A stretch of DNA of 64,000 nt from Maniola hyperantus (GCF_902806685.2 NC_048539.1:7824501-7888500); one strand, 5' to 3'; counted from the stretch's first letter, positions 11,214-23,410 are shown. Numbers and translations: made by a program. Notes: generated by a model from the letters alone, not told the origin.

Positions 11214-11520
11214 TCTACTAGCGACCCGCTCACTTCTGTTCCGTGGACCCGCTCCAGCTTCGCATGGGTGCAATGTAGATACTAATATGGTTTCATTGAG
11301 GTGTCATTGCCTCGGAAACTCTCAAATGAGAGGTTTTTTTTCCGACCTAATTCACATTATTTCAATTTCTCTAGGGATCTCTAATTTTTTGAGAATTAAA
11401 CTATACCTATAAACCTTCCTCTTGAATCACTCTATCTATTGGTGAAAACCGCATTAAAATCCGTTGCGTAGTTTAAAAGATCTACGCGTTCATACATGCA
11501 TACATACAGACACTATGAAG
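11214..11520 (-). repeat. Family D repeat (CTAGCGACCCGC type), interrupted
   Basis: Begins ctagcgacccgc and ends after a block like gaaaaccgcattaaaatccg and a catacatacagaca tail, as in lepidopteran repeats ending in the cgacccgcc motif. The middle holds unrelated sequence. Confidence 0.4.
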
Positions 11521-13090
11521 GCCCTATACCTATCAGACCACCCAGACTTGGGTTTTGGTACCCGCCCGGCACCCACGCAATTTAGTGTGTACAAGCAAGT
11601 TTTATCCATTACAGAGCCGATAAGATAAACAATTTACATCCAATTCAACTTCGTAATGTAAAGCTTATAGCCTAAATATGTATTATGGTATCCATGGTAT
11701 CACTGTTAGTAACGCGTTAACAATACCAAAGATAATATATTAAACAAGTACAGATCGCTAACTCTCTATTTAAAATTGTAACTAGTTCAAGACTATTACT
11801 AGATGGCGTCACTTGGTTCATATGAAATATATTTTTTATGGATTTGACGAAATATCATATTTTACTTGTCTGGTTCATCAAATTTATTTATATTTAGTAA
11901 CAAAATACAAAATTTTCACAACATCACCATCGGAAAAAGTTAATTCTTAATTTTAATTATTGACTCATTGAACTTTACGATATCTATAGCATTTTGCTTT
12001 GGATAGCTGAAGTAGTATTACAAAATTCCAGTAGATGGCGTAACAAAATGACTTGTTACTTGAAAATAAAATTATTATTTTGCCTTTGGATTGGTGACGG
12101 TTGAATTTGACGGTGTGTTACAATTTTCTGAGTGCTTTTATTTCTTTTCCCTATTTCTTTTGTGAATTGTTTCTGCTATATGGACTCCGAGATTCTGCTA
12201 ACCCGATTACTTGTGCTTGCTCCTGGATTTTTGATGATGCCAAACTGCTGACCTACGCTTGATAGCGGACCCTTTGATGATTGCCTGTGATTTTGGATTT
12301 TGTTTATTATTTGAGTAAAATTTGAGTTGGCTCTAAATAAAATTGAGTTTCATCAGCTGTTCGATAGATGGCACTAAATAAATTCGATAACTCACATTTT
12401 AGCTTGCACAATAATGCCATCACACTATAAGGAGTTGACCTACAAGGTACCGGCGACTTAAAGGAGTTTTACGCAAGCTTTAAATGAATGTATGACGTTA
12501 GCGATCTTACTTGTATATATTATCTTTGACAATACGGAGAAAGGATCATAATATGCCCTTTCTCTGAGCCTAAAAACGGATACCATGAGTAGTAGAGTAA
12601 GAGACTAAGCACATAAATTATTATTATCTATAGAACTGATAGTTGATACAATAGCAACAATGTTTTCGTGATATCGGGTACTACCTATTGCTTCAGGATG
12701 CCTATCAAACTTTCTTATCACGCAATCACCCTATCAATACACGATTTGTAAGCGATTGTTCGCACACTGTGGGTAATATTACATTATCTATGGAGTAATG
12801 GTATTATGACATGGCACATTATAATTATTAGGTACTGAACAACGTATGTGCTTCTATTAAAGATCTTCATAAAAGAATAATACTCTCTATACTATGCTCT
12901 ATATACAATGGAGATGTCTCTCAACAAGTTCAAAGTTTTCATAAAACGTAAACTTATTGAAAAATCCTATTACAATGTAAAGGATTATTTAAATGATAAG
13001 AAAGCTTGGCGAATGAGTTGATTAACGGCTTTGTGATAGCTCTAATAAGTTTAAGTGATCTTGTAAAGTGGTGATAGTAAAAATATTACC
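11521..13090. other. Non-coding stretch with recurrent AGATGGC motifs
   Basis: No gene recognised. AGATGGCG occurs at 11801 and 12033, and AGATGGCA at 12365. The block 12100-12480 looks like an untranslated part of a retroelement, but I cannot name it and found no paired LTR. Confidence 0.4.
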
Positions 13091-13099
13091 CGGCTGAGT

Positions 13100-13283
13100 T
13101 TTGGCTTGTTGTGGGCTCTTTTCAGACCTGGGTGCGTTTGGAACCCTCGTAGCTTTAGTTTTTAAGTTCGCGTAAAAATTATCACCACTATATCATTTTA
13201 CAAATGCAACCACTGACTTTCGAAATGTGTAATTTTAAGTGTACCTATTTTAAATAAACCATTTGATTTGATTTGATTGATTA
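13100..13283 (+). repeat. LINE 3' end with (TTTGA)n tail
   Basis: A non-coding block ends aaataaaccatttgatttga and repeated TTTGATT, the tail style of CR1-like insect LINEs. Confidence 0.45.
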
Positions 13284-13379
13284 ATGCAGTATGCAAGTGT
13301 CTCGGTGTTGTATGTCATGGGTCGCGACTCGCGGTCGCATACCTCAAGACTGAATGAAAATTACCCAGTGTGTAAATTA

Positions 13380-13581
13380 CCTACGAGTGTGCCTGTATGT
13401 CTGTCTGTCTGCTAGCTTTTAGGGCCCATCCGTTGACTCAATTTTGAATAAATTTGGTATGAAAATAGATCTCATCCCGGAGACAAACGTAAGCTACTTT
13501 TTATCCCGGAAAATAGAATAGTTTTCACAGGATTTAATAAATCTAAATCCATGCGGACGAAGTTGCGGGCATCATATAGTA
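13380..13581 (+). mobile_element. Helitron-like family B, diverged
   Basis: CTGT tract, ttttatcccggaaaata block and the gcggacgaagttgcggg hairpin are present; the terminal CTAG has mutated to ATAG. Confidence 0.6.
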
Positions 13582-13604
13582 AATAAATAGTAATCTTTAT
13601 AATA

Positions 13605-13765
13605 TCTAAAAGGAAAAGCTGACTGACTGACTGATCTATCAACGCACAGCTCAAACGAATGGATGAATCGGGCAGAAATTTGGCATGCATTATGACCTAT
13701 TACGACGTAGACATCCGCTAAGAAAGGATTTTTAAAAATTCAATTCCTACAGGGGGGATCTCCTT
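13605..13765 (+). mobile_element. Helitron-like family A, 3'-truncated
   Basis: Starts TCTAAAAGGAAAAG, has (CTGA)n and the catccgctaagaaagga block, then breaks off near the reverse SINE at 13780. Confidence 0.6.
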
Positions 13766-13779
13766 TCATAGGGATAGCC

Positions 13780-13925
13780 TTTCATAGTCCACCACGCTGG
13801 TCAAGTGCGGATTAGCAGACTTCACACACTTTTGAGATCATTATGGAGAACTCACAGGCATGCAGGTTTCCTCACGATGTTGTCTTTCACTGTTAAAGCA
13901 GGTGTTACTTAATTGATAAGAGTTA
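13780..13925 (-). repeat. SINE family 1 fragment
   Basis: Reverse copy of the SINE core (catagtccaccacgctgg, caggcatgcaggtttcctc, tttcactgttaaagcagg); the tRNA head is missing. Confidence 0.65.
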
Positions 13926-15190
13926 GTCTTCTTTTCTTTCATTAAAAAGACTAGAAACTGGAGCGAGTTAACCTGTAAGAGTTAAATTCAAAAGCAATAC
14001 TTTATAGAAGCTTTAAAAAGAAAATACCAGCAATGTGTCTACGTGTTAGTACCTACTGTTTGTCGGCTAATCCCAGGGCTTAACGTGTTTTCAACCTTCT
14101 TATGTCAGTTGCCACCTTACCGAGTTGGAATAAGCAACATTTGATTTTATAGGTATTGAAACCTCTAGACTTACCTACTATTTACTTTAGTAAAACCTGA
14201 AAGCTACATAGGTACATCAAATTGATTTATTGCTATACTTTACTGCTCGTATAAAAAAATATATTCATATTTCATCGCATAAGTATAACTAATGTTCAGT
14301 AGATACACATAATTCGATATATATTATGTGCTAAGCTGTGTTAACATAAATTGGCAGTACAAATTTGCGTAATGTACACTATGTGCTAATTAGCAACACG
14401 TAAACACAAGGGATGACAATGACCACTCTTACAAGATATAAGTAAATACAAACAAAATTTGCATAAGATTCTGCACCAAGAGCAAAGTTTATCAAGAGCA
14501 ACGTAACCTGAAGATGTGTGTTAAGTGTATAGTTTACAAAGACATACCTACCTACTCGTAGTAAATACTTTATAATCATTTCACTAAAGTAAATAAAATG
14601 AAATGTATTTTAACGTAGATACAACGGAACAACACAATAAAAATGTTGATTTAAAAAAATAGAGCTAAGTACAAAAATTAACCTAAAAGACGACGGATAA
14701 ACAGAGATGATGCAACTATAGTTAGCCTCTACACGGGTGCTTTGAATGTGTGTGAAGTCAAGCGGGTTTTTATCCATTCATAGGTAGGTAAATAAGCACC
14801 AACAACATTATTAATAACCATACGTTCAAAGACTTCTTAAGTAATTAAGTACATTCTAAATATTACAACTTACTCTAAAAAGTTTATTGTCATTTTTATT
14901 TAATTGGAAACTCTCTCGTTTAGTTCATGTAAGAGACTTTAAAAAGTTTTCCAAAATTATTGTTCATCAAAGGTCTCTTTTTTCACTTTTCAGCATGTAC
15001 TTAAGATGTAAACCCGTAATTAAATAACCTTATCAGAGACTAGAGTCAGAGACAAAAAAAAGAGTTTTCATTGGATTGTTCTTTTATGTAGTGGCACAAT
15101 TGTCTTGTTTTTGCAGAACGACGGCGTTCTATTTGCCTGTTGAATACGACAGTTTAGTGGCCCTGGGAATTACGTCAGAAACAAGCCTTT
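13926..15190. other. Intergenic, nothing recognised
   Basis: AT-rich, no coding or repeat signal beyond low-complexity words. Confidence 0.5.
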
Positions 15191-16070
15191 TTAGGATTCC
15201 CTATAAAACAAGGAACCCTTAGGTACAGTCTCGTCCAGACCGACTGTCCATCTGTATGTCTGTATGTATGTCCCAACCATTTTAAAAATGATCTATAAAA
15301 ACTGTAAAGTTGAAATTTAATACAGTTACCTATAGAAACTTATTGGATAGGTAGTTAGGTACACAGAGGTATATTAAAATTTTGAAAAATAGAATCAGAT
15401 TGTGTCCAGTGTCCTGAATACACCATGAATATGAAAAGCGAGAGCCGAAAAAATTTTTTAGGTTTACCTCCTCGAGTCGTATTTTTTAATATTATTATAT
15501 TATATACCATTTTTAAACAGTTTTTTTAAACTGCTGGTTACGAATTAATGACATTATCATCAGTAGGTACTTATATCGCCAATCAGAATGGCATTAGCAA
15601 CTAGCATGACTACGGAACCCTATTAAGCCAGTTTCAACAAGCACTTTGGCTAGTTATTCTTTTTATGAACCACACTTTAATCCGAGCAAAATATTTCTTA
15701 TTTCACGTTTACCCAATTGTTTACCCACAAAGCTTTTAAATGATAAATTGCTGCGTATATTTCACGTTATTGCTTATTTTTGTTTATTTGCTTTTTTAGA
15801 GTTCCGTACCTCAAAAGGAAAAAAGGAACCCTTATAGAATCACTACGTTGTCTTTCTGTCTGTCTGTCAAATAAAATTAAAATGTGTTCATGAAAAAATA
15901 ATTAGTATTTTCAACTTTCAAAGTAAGATTAATATACCAGGAGTGGTATCGTAGTAAAAGGTTTTACTTGCACATTCTAAAACAGATTTTATTTATTTTT
16001 ATGCATAATATTTTTTGATTTATCGTGAAAAATGTCGAAAAAATACGACTGTAGTAAGTCTGACTGGCCG
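15191..16070 (+). repeat. Family C repeats (ggaaccct / tctgtctg type)
   Basis: Two tandemly arranged relatives of the element at 49014: about 15195-15440 (aaggaacccttagg followed by a tctgtatg tract) and 15798-16070 (gttccgtacctcaaaagg, cccttatagaatcac, tctgtctgtctg, then ttctaaaacagatttta). Non-coding. Confidence 0.55.
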
Positions 16071-16101
16071 TTTTTTTTACTAATTTTGACCGTTACAAAA
16101 A

Positions 16102-16186
16102 TACGTTACTACTTTTGTACCTAGTACCAAAGTACCTTCACAAGAAGGTACCTACTTATTGGTACTAGGTACAAAAGTAGTACGTA
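16102..16186. repeat. Long compound palindrome
   Basis: 16102-16129 (containing actacttttgtacctagtac) is mirrored at 16159-16185 with one indel, and a second small hairpin (gtaccttc/gaaggtac) sits in the loop. Confidence 0.8.
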
Positions 16187-17117
16187 CCAGGGCAGGGCCT
16201 TTTTATTATGTTATTGATTTTATTTTAACATTGATGTTGAACCCTGTAGTTTTGAATCTATTATAGCTCTCTAGAATAGTAATTCTATCCAAAAAACAAG
16301 CTAGTTATATATTCAGAGGCCATGTTAATGTAAATTTCTGTAAAACATGTAATTTGGATGTAAATTAAGTCAAATTATCATAATTTTCTTTTTGGTAATC
16401 GACGCGCGTTTATTGGAAAATAATCTTAATTTCACTAACGGTCGTCGTCGCCGAGATCGGTAAAAGAGAGGTACCCATATCTTGATTTCGAACACGTGCA
16501 CTTCAAAAGCAAAAGTACTTACGAGAAAAACCATTGAGAAAAACACAGGAAAACACGACAGCCCTTCCAAACAACAAACTTAAAAATTCACATTATTTTG
16601 ATAACGGAGCTGCCATATTGAATTTTTGACAAAAAGTTATAACCAGTGTCACATGGTATGATAATAAGGATTCTAACGACACCTCAAACATCCAAAGCTG
16701 TTCAAGCATGAAGTTATGGTGGAATGGAGAAACTCACAAACATGAACCTTGAAAACATTATAGTCCTTTTTTCTGGCAGTCGTGTAAAAACTGCTCCATT
16801 TTACTTAATCTAGAAAAAGCTTTAGTTCGAGTAAAAACACAACTCAATGTATGAAAATCCGTTGCGGAATTAATTCCACAGTGCGGGCGCTTCTATGTAT
16901 AGTTCACAGATTTTGCGGGGGAAAAAACGTACGGAAAACCGTGGTGCGCGCGGTAAAATAGGGGGGGAAAAGTTTGTAAAGGAAAGTTTTAATTATTGTT
17001 ATTTTAACTTGAAATTCGGAGCGTAAGTAAAAAAGGATTATAAAATAAAAAAAGTAAGACTGATTGAGTAGGTAAGTGCGAGGCCTTTTGCAGCGGGAAA
17101 ACTTCTGATCTCAAGAG
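16187..17117. other. Probable unclassified interspersed repeat
   Basis: The 16320-16990 stretch has the mosaic look of lepidopteran dispersed repeats (ggtggaatggagaaactcac block) but I could not delimit ends. No coding call. Confidence 0.3.
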
Positions 17118-17160
17118 TAACCAGAAATTTAACGCGGACGAAGTCGCGGGCAACTACTAG
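17118..17160 (+). repeat. Isolated 3' end of a family A/B Helitron-like element
   Basis: Contains aacgcggacgaagtcgcggg and ends ctactag at 17160: the subterminal hairpin and CTAG end without the body. Confidence 0.6.
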
Positions 17161-18015
17161 TTATTTTATATAAATAATATTACATTATTCATTATTTATA
17201 AATTATAATACATGATCGGCTATATTTTCTTAAATGGGATTTTTATAACATTTTACAAACCCTAAATTCCATGTAAAATATTATTTAATGGACAATTCAA
17301 TAATTTAGGTACCTTTACCTATTTAATTTGGGTTTAATGAATAATACGCAGGTGCTAAACGATCAAGTAATTAATACTCAATTAATCACTCCGTTTTAAT
17401 TTATTCCATAACTCCTAACGAGTTATGTTCAACCGACACTTTGAATTTGCTTTAAAATAACTCTTAGGTTAAAATAATATCTAAGTAACATTATTTAAGT
17501 TATAATAGATGATGTGATTTATACGAACCTTACAATGGAGCCTACTGGATATTTCTATGATTTATCGTTCAATGCTAAAAACTATACCTACCTATATAAG
17601 GTTTTACATACCTACCGTAGATATTTAAATATTTATGTAGATGTTTAAATATTTATGTTTTTCAAAGGACTTTTCTTTTTACCTAAATTATACTTTAAAA
17701 AATAATTTAACTTATAATCATTATACTAAGGAAGCCTTATTTTAGCTACGAGAAAGGTTTTAGATTACTTCGCTTTTGACTATCAGAATTTCGACGTGTA
17801 GGTAGATAATAGTGAAACTGTTTCTATAAATTTTCTTAACAGATTTTCGTTTAATTTATAGAAAGCAGCCTACGAGGGAGCACTCTTGCCTAGAAGATGC
17901 CTATTCACTCCTGACTTGAAAGTATTATATATTACTAAACTATGTTAAAAGTGGAGGGGAGAACTGATGCTGGAAGAGCGTTTCATATTATCCTAATGGT
18001 TTGAATTATTAGAAA
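17161..18015. other. AT-rich intergenic stretch
   Basis: Nothing recognised. Confidence 0.5.
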
Positions 18016-18201
18016 CTAGGTGAAGCCCACGACTTCGTCCGCGTGAGTTTCCATTTTTCAAATTCCCGTGGGAACTCTTTGATTTTCCGGGATAAAAATT
18101 AGCCTATGTCCTTCCCCGGGATGCAAGCTATCTCTGTACCAAATTTCGTCAAAATTGGTTAAACTAGCTAGCGGAAAAGCTAGCAGATAGACAGACAGAC
18201 C

Positions 18202-18232
<31 letters not shown>

Positions 18233-18262
18233 ACACTTTAGCATTTATAATATTAGTATGGA
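18016..18262 (-). mobile_element. Helitron-like family B, near full length
   Basis: Reverse copy: CTAG at 18016-18019, gacttcgtccgcgtg hairpin, accaaatttcgtcaaaattgg block, an expanded (CAGA)n tract at 18184-18232 and the TC end (ga) at 18261-18262. Confidence 0.75.
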
Positions 18263-18340
18263 CGAGGAGACGAATCGCTTCGTACATGTCCGTGAAATTT
18301 CGACTAGGTATACGTACAGGTGCAGCCATTGACGGTGCCT

Positions 18341-18685
18341 TTTTTTGTTTTTTTTTTTTATTCAGATACAAGTTAGCCCTTGACTGCAATCTCACCTGAT
18401 GGTAAGTGATCATGCAGTCTAAGATGATAACGGGCTAACCTGGAAGAGGTATGGCAGTTTTTATTAAACCCATTCCCCTTTGGTTTCTAGACGGCATCGT
18501 ACCGGAACGCTAAATCGCTTGGCGGCGCGGCTTTGCCGGTAGGGTGGTAACTAGCCACGGCTGAAGCCTCCCACCAGACCAGACCAGAAATTTAGAAATT
18601 ATAAAATTCCAAACCCCTGCCAGGAATCGAACCCGGGACCTCCCACTAATAAGACCACAGCGCTCACCACTGCGCCAGGGAGGTC
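18341..18685 (-). repeat. SINE family 2, full length with tRNA-like head and poly(A)
   Basis: On the minus strand it opens with a tRNA-like segment (18613-18685) containing box A tggcgcagtgg and box B gggttcgattcc. The body follows (ggcttcagccgtggctagtt, agactgcatgatcacttacc) and it ends in an interrupted poly(A), seen as T-rich 18341-18360. Pol III-type retroposon. Confidence 0.8.
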
Positions 18686-18828
18686 GTCGCCTTGCGGTAC
18701 GATAGTAGAAAGGTGAACGAGGAACCAGATAAAAACGTTTGGGCACACTCTCCAAAATAATATATCCTGTAAAATACAGATAGACGGAAAACTTTGCGTT
18801 GATGTCTAAACTTTCAAAAGGAAGTCTA

Positions 18829-18846
18829 TAATAATAATAATAATAA
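18829..18846. repeat. (TAA)6 microsatellite, left flank of the Dong-like insertion
   Basis: Six TAA units directly before the retroposon. A longer TAA array lies directly after it. Confidence 0.9.
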
Positions 18847-19610
18847 CCCCACCAGATGGCTTGGCTCCGACAGGGTCCACCAGGGCCCAATCTTCGGCGC
18901 CCGCCGCTGGTGGAGTGCGACGCATGAGATGGACGTCTCTCATGAACGAGAATGTCATGCGTGCGTACTACAGGGCGACAGGGGGGGAAACCGGACGGAC
19001 TGGCTACCGAGCGGCAATGTACCGCGAGTTCCTGCTGCTCGAGCCGAATTTAACTGTCACGGAACAAAACCTGGCAGACCGGGCTCGGTATATTCAGCGT
19101 TCTAACATCTTTAACACTACCGAGCTCGAACGGTTGCGACGTGAAGCTGTGTTTTTGGTGGACATCACCATTCCGTATGACGAGAACCTCGTGAGAGCTG
19201 AGACGGAGAAAAAGCGCAAGTATCTCGATCTGGCTCACGAGGTTTCCGACATGTGGCATGTGGAATCCACTGAAATCATCCCAATCGTCATATCTGCGAA
19301 TGGGTTGATCCCAGTCAGCCTCGCTCACCATCTGAGGCGACTGGGGTTCCGTGGCAGTTCGCTCGCAGCCAGGATGCAAAAAGCGGTCTTGCTGGACTCG
19401 GCTAGGATAGTCCGCCGATTTCTTCACCTGTCGCCCTGACCCCCCGGCCGTTTGGTCTCCCCTGCCGGGGTGTAATCCTCCGCCCGGTACAAATATGTAT
19501 GTATGTAATGTTTATGTAGGTTTATTTATTTTTATGTATGTAAGTATATTATAACTCGTTTGGCTTTTATATGTATCTATTTTGTACACGGGCGTGAGAG
19601 CAAATAATAT
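18847..19610 (+). mobile_element. Internally deleted Dong/R4-like non-LTR retroposon in a TAA repeat
   Basis: A GC-richer 764-bp block lies between two TAA arrays. Dong, an R4-clade element of Bombyx mori, is known to insert into TAA repeats. The block contains a single frame joining an N-terminal region to the C-terminal half of a restriction-like endonuclease, followed by about 170 bp of 3' UTR containing repeated atgtatgta. Reverse transcriptase is absent. Family assignment rests on target site and recalled protein similarity. Confidence 0.65.
18861..19439 (+). CDS. 192-codon fusion frame of a Dong/R4-like element (N-terminus plus endonuclease C-terminus)
   Basis: The frame is open from before 18861 (first codon TTG) to TGA at 19437-19439; the first ATG is at 18924 (codon 22). 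Codons 1-21 are Ala/Pro/Ser-rich. Codons 23-93 (from RWTSLMNENVMRAYYRATG) resemble the N-terminal domain of lepidopteran R4-type ORFs. Codons 97-192 start VFLVDITIPYDENL and run through EKKRKYLDL to LDSARIVRRFLHL, which resembles the last half of the restriction-like endonuclease, with the acidic residue and lysines of a PD-(D/E)xK core. The first half of that domain and the whole reverse transcriptase are missing, yet the junction is in frame. It could be a non-autonomous element kept alive by a full-length relative, or a deletion that happened to stay open. Similarity is from recognition, not a search. Confidence 0.6.
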   Translation: MAPTGSTRAQSSAPAAGGVRRMRWTSLMNENVMRAYYRATGGETGRTGYRAAMYREFLLLEPNLTVTEQNLADRARYIQRSNIFNTTELERLRREAVFLVDITIPYDENLVRAETEKKRKYLDLAHEVSDMWHVESTEIIPIVISANGLIPVSLAHHLRRLGFRGSSLAARMQKAVLLDSARIVRRFLHLSP

Positions 19611-19628
19611 ATAATAATAATAATAATA

Positions 19629-19659
<31 letters not shown>

Positions 19660-19661
19660 TA
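19611..19661. repeat. (TAA/AAT)n microsatellite, right flank
   Basis: About 50 nt of AAT repeats with one G interruption, directly after the retroposon. Confidence 0.95.
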
Positions 19662-20730
19662 GGTATCTACGTAGTACTTACTATATTTAAATTCCAAATG
19701 GAAGCTATAAACTACGTTGTTACTTTAAACGTCTCCTAACCAACTATTAAGCAGTGCTGTTCATCAGACTTTAAGCAGAGGCCTACCTAAATATTCGTTG
19801 TTTAAGTAAGTACTATTCGGCTCATTGCAATAAATCAGCAGCCGACTGGGATTGATCGAAAAGAAATGACTCTGCATGCCCTAGAGATTGATGTCGATGT
19901 TCATAGTTTAGTATACTCACTTACTTACATTTCTCTCCTCATTGATTTTGTATAGTACTTAACTTCTTTTATATGATTTTATCGGTTTCACAAACCTCAG
20001 TTATATCTAGCTAATTGGTTCAGTGGATAGGTAAACTAAAATTTGAAAGGTTATAGATTACAAATGGACTACTTAACGTCTAACTCCCGGAAAGCTATAC
20101 GCTGAGTTAAAGGGAAAAGGAGACGATATATTCACAAAAAAATTTTAAATTTTAATAACGTTTCAAGTTTAGGTACCTATGTTTTTATTTGCTTAGTTAC
20201 TTTAAATTTGTGTGTCACCAATTTATACATACAGTAAATAATTTGGTAGGTACTTAGATACATAAGAAATAGGTATATCTACCCTTAAAGAGGTGAGGTA
20301 AAGAAAAGAATTAATCAGACGAAAAGAGAAGCACAATAACAATAAATATATCTCCTAGTACAAAATGTCTACGAAATTGGTTTTAAACCTATAGCTGCTG
20401 ACATTTTGTCTTTTGCCATTTATTTTGCTACCTGAGCAAGTGCCGCATTCTCATGTGAATACCCCTAAATAGTAAAACTACAACTCAACTACCTATTCTA
20501 CGCAAGGATAAGCACAAATGAGGTATTGTGTAATTAGTTTTTCGTTTTACGCAACAAAGGATAGGTAAACTAAACGGTAAAACCAAGAGGTATGATTACT
20601 ACGAGTCTGCGAGTACCTAAATCCCATAATAGAGCAGAATTTTTTCACGTTCTATGCGTTCTATGAATGAAGAAGAACAAGACCGACTAGCAGATCCCTT
20701 ATGATACTAGAAATAAAATTAAAACAATAC
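19662..20730. other. AT-rich intergenic stretch
   Basis: No recognised feature. Confidence 0.5.
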
Positions 20731-20977
20731 GGTATTTGACAACTAGTCAAATCAGTAACTTTTTATCAAACGTCAAAACGCGCGCTTAATATGCGAGATT
20801 CTATGAAATACCGGTGTGTGACGTCACAATCATTTGACGTGCTTTTTTTAGTTTAATCGATAATTTAAAATGGTTATTACACTTAAAACCAACAAAGGAC
20901 TTGGATTTTACATATTTTGGAAGACCTCTATTTAATAATCACTGAGAAATAATTTATTTTTGATGTAGTCAAATACC
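20731..20977. mobile_element. Possible MITE with ggtatttgac termini
   Basis: The left end ggtatttgac and right end gtcaaatacc are exact 10-bp inverted repeats 247 bp apart. The interior has the dispersed-repeat block ccggtgtgtgacgtcacaat, a sequence I recall as common in Lepidoptera. Target duplication not established. Confidence 0.45.
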
Positions 20978-23284
20978 CAATTTATTTATTACCTACGCTC
21001 ACTACATTTTCACTTCTATAAACGTATCAATAATAACATGTGCCTATTGTAATAACGCCGGAACCTTTTGTCATGACCAACATCGTTCGTATGATAATTT
21101 TATTGTGATTTCTATGAAAAGAGGGCATAAGTTCAAATTATCGGCACTAAGGACGCAAACACTCTAACAATATGTGTTATAACACCGTAACCCAATTCAT
21201 TTGTATAATTTTTCAATTTGTAAAGATCAAACAGGCTCGTTATCATAATCATCGTGCGGAAACTAATACGCGAATAACTTGTTTTGGGTACTCCATATGC
21301 ATTTATATTAAACGTATTAGTGTTTCCAGATTTTATTTACAGAAAACAGAGTTATAAAAACAATAATTCAGAAAGGTCGAGTTAGTATGGAAGGGATGTG
21401 GAATTAAATTAAAGTTATAAATACATAAATTATATATGTACTTACATATAAGTACATATTAATATATCTACTTTAAGTATTTACTATGATATTAATTTAT
21501 TTAAATAATTTAGATTTACTTAGCAGCTTTTTACATAGTTCTGAGTGGAGTTAATACTTATAGATATCTAAGGGATGGTTATCTTCTCAGAAAAGAGAAA
21601 ATTTAATATAGGTCACCATTAAATAGATATAAAATTCTGGCTACGTCCTAGATGGATAAAAAGTAACTTCTCAGTTCCTCTAATTTAAGTTCTCTCAGTT
21701 CCGCATAAAAATATTTGCTAAACAATCCAAAGTTGTTCATCTTTCAAGTCTTGTACAAAGAATACGTTCAAAGCGATTTTAAATTTTTATTACTCTTTTT
21801 TTGTGAGTTTTTATCCGTACTTTATAACAAGATTTTTATTATTTGAATTAGATCTAAATTAAATTTATTTAAGAAGAAAGAAAATCGAATTAATTAATTC
21901 AGTCGTTACTGAGTTAACTAAACTGTAGGTATATATTAAAGGAATATAATATAAAAGGTATTCTTATTCTATTGTTTATATGTACAATCACGAAGTAGAA
22001 AATATGATTGTATAAAAATTCTTTTTATTGTACCAACTGGGATCGAAATGGTTAGATTAACAGATAATTCCATAAAATATGCAAAGGGAAGTCCAATCCA
22101 AAAACATATATTGCAAGACAAGCTTTCTTTTCATACACTGGAAGGACCGAAAGTTTTCCCGCTGTTCCTGAAATTGGGGTCTCGTAGTCAATTTTCGCTT
22201 AGCAGTGCTACTTCGGTCGCATGTAACATGTTTAACGTGTTCGATATAAGTAATTATTACGAGCCATTACACCAATGTGGCTTTGCTTTAATCCAATAAC
22301 CGCGTTTACGAATGTCTGGACAGAGGGATAATTCAAACATAGTGTCATATTATTTTATAAGTATTTTGCGGATTAAGCCAACTTGCAACTAGAACTAAAT
22401 TTTGTAATGCTGTCACTTTTTGGCAGGTGCATTATCATTGAAATAAATCGGTTTAACTGTCCCTGTGCAAGCGGGCCTTAGTATCTGTCTGTACAAAAAT
22501 GACCACAAAATTCTAAATACAGTAAGTAACCAGCAGGAAATATTGTACATCGACTATTAGAAAGAGGTTTAGGCTCCATAGAGCATTGTCTTTGTCACTC
22601 ATACCATACCTATATGACGTTTTGTCGGTTTCAAAGACAGAGACAACACTCTACGAAACCGCTGTCTCTTTCGAGGTCGATGTACAATATTTTCTGCCGG
22701 CTACTATAATATTTTTAATGTACCATGTTCTTCTAGAGTTCTGCGAAACAATGGAAAATATAATACAAGACAAGGTCTTCCTATATTATTTGCTTACACA
22801 TGGATGGATCTAATCCAAAAACGTAGAGATCTTGTGGAAAAGGCATCATAATTCCCGGAAGCGTCTATCCGAAAACCGAAAACACAATCCTATTTTATGG
22901 TTATTTTGATATAAAAAAATGTTTATTATTAAACAAAGGTCATCTTCTTTAATCGACATCATTACGTCAATAGCAAGATCCTGTAGGTACCTACACTCTG
23001 CCCTGTGTCTGAAGCGAGTCCCTATGCTGACGTCGAAACATTTACCGATTGAAGAATCCTAAACAGGGGTACCTACCTATTTATCCTATTTTATGTTCAT
23101 ATTAATTTAACTCAGATTTTTAATAATGATAAAGTTACTGTTAATTTTTTTTTTAAGTACACCCGTCGTTTTTTGGCTGGTTATTTGACGATTAAAAAAC
23201 ATTTTTCTATTTCATTATCACAGTTTCTGTAAAAATGTTTCTGTTTCTATTATTTTATATGTCTAAGCTGTTATTTATGTATGA
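20978..23284. other. Long AT-rich stretch without recognised features
   Basis: Open frames at 22048-22299 and 22586-22813 are short and show no signal peptide, domain or splice context, so I do not call genes here. Confidence 0.45.
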
Positions 23285-23410
23285 ATGTATATTCTTTATT
23301 GCACGACGAAACACAAATGACAGGTTACAAAAAAGAAATCTTAAAAATTAGGTACAAAAAGGCGGTCTTATCGCTTAATAGCGATCTCTTTCAGACAACC
23401 TTAACGCTAG
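23285..23410 (-). repeat. LINE 3' UTR fragment
   Basis: The reverse strand carries the same 3' UTR as the LINE at 53016-53890 (gcgataagaccgccttttt and the preceding tagagatcgct-like block). Confidence 0.6.

Noticed and set aside
10751..11273. Overlapping frames on both strands
   Set aside because: By-products of the CpG-rich MITE inverted repeats.
12100..12480. Solo LTR
   Set aside because: The block has retroelement-like composition but no TG...CA ends, target duplication or second copy could be found in the window.
16370..16570. 66-codon minus-strand frame with a hydrophobic start and a CTC|GTAAGT donor-like site
   Set aside because: It starts at TTG and lies in what looks like a dispersed non-coding repeat; a donor alone is not enough.
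22048..22813. Two plus-strand frames of 83 and 75 codons
   Set aside because: No homology recognised, no splice or promoter context, and ordinary AT-rich composition.
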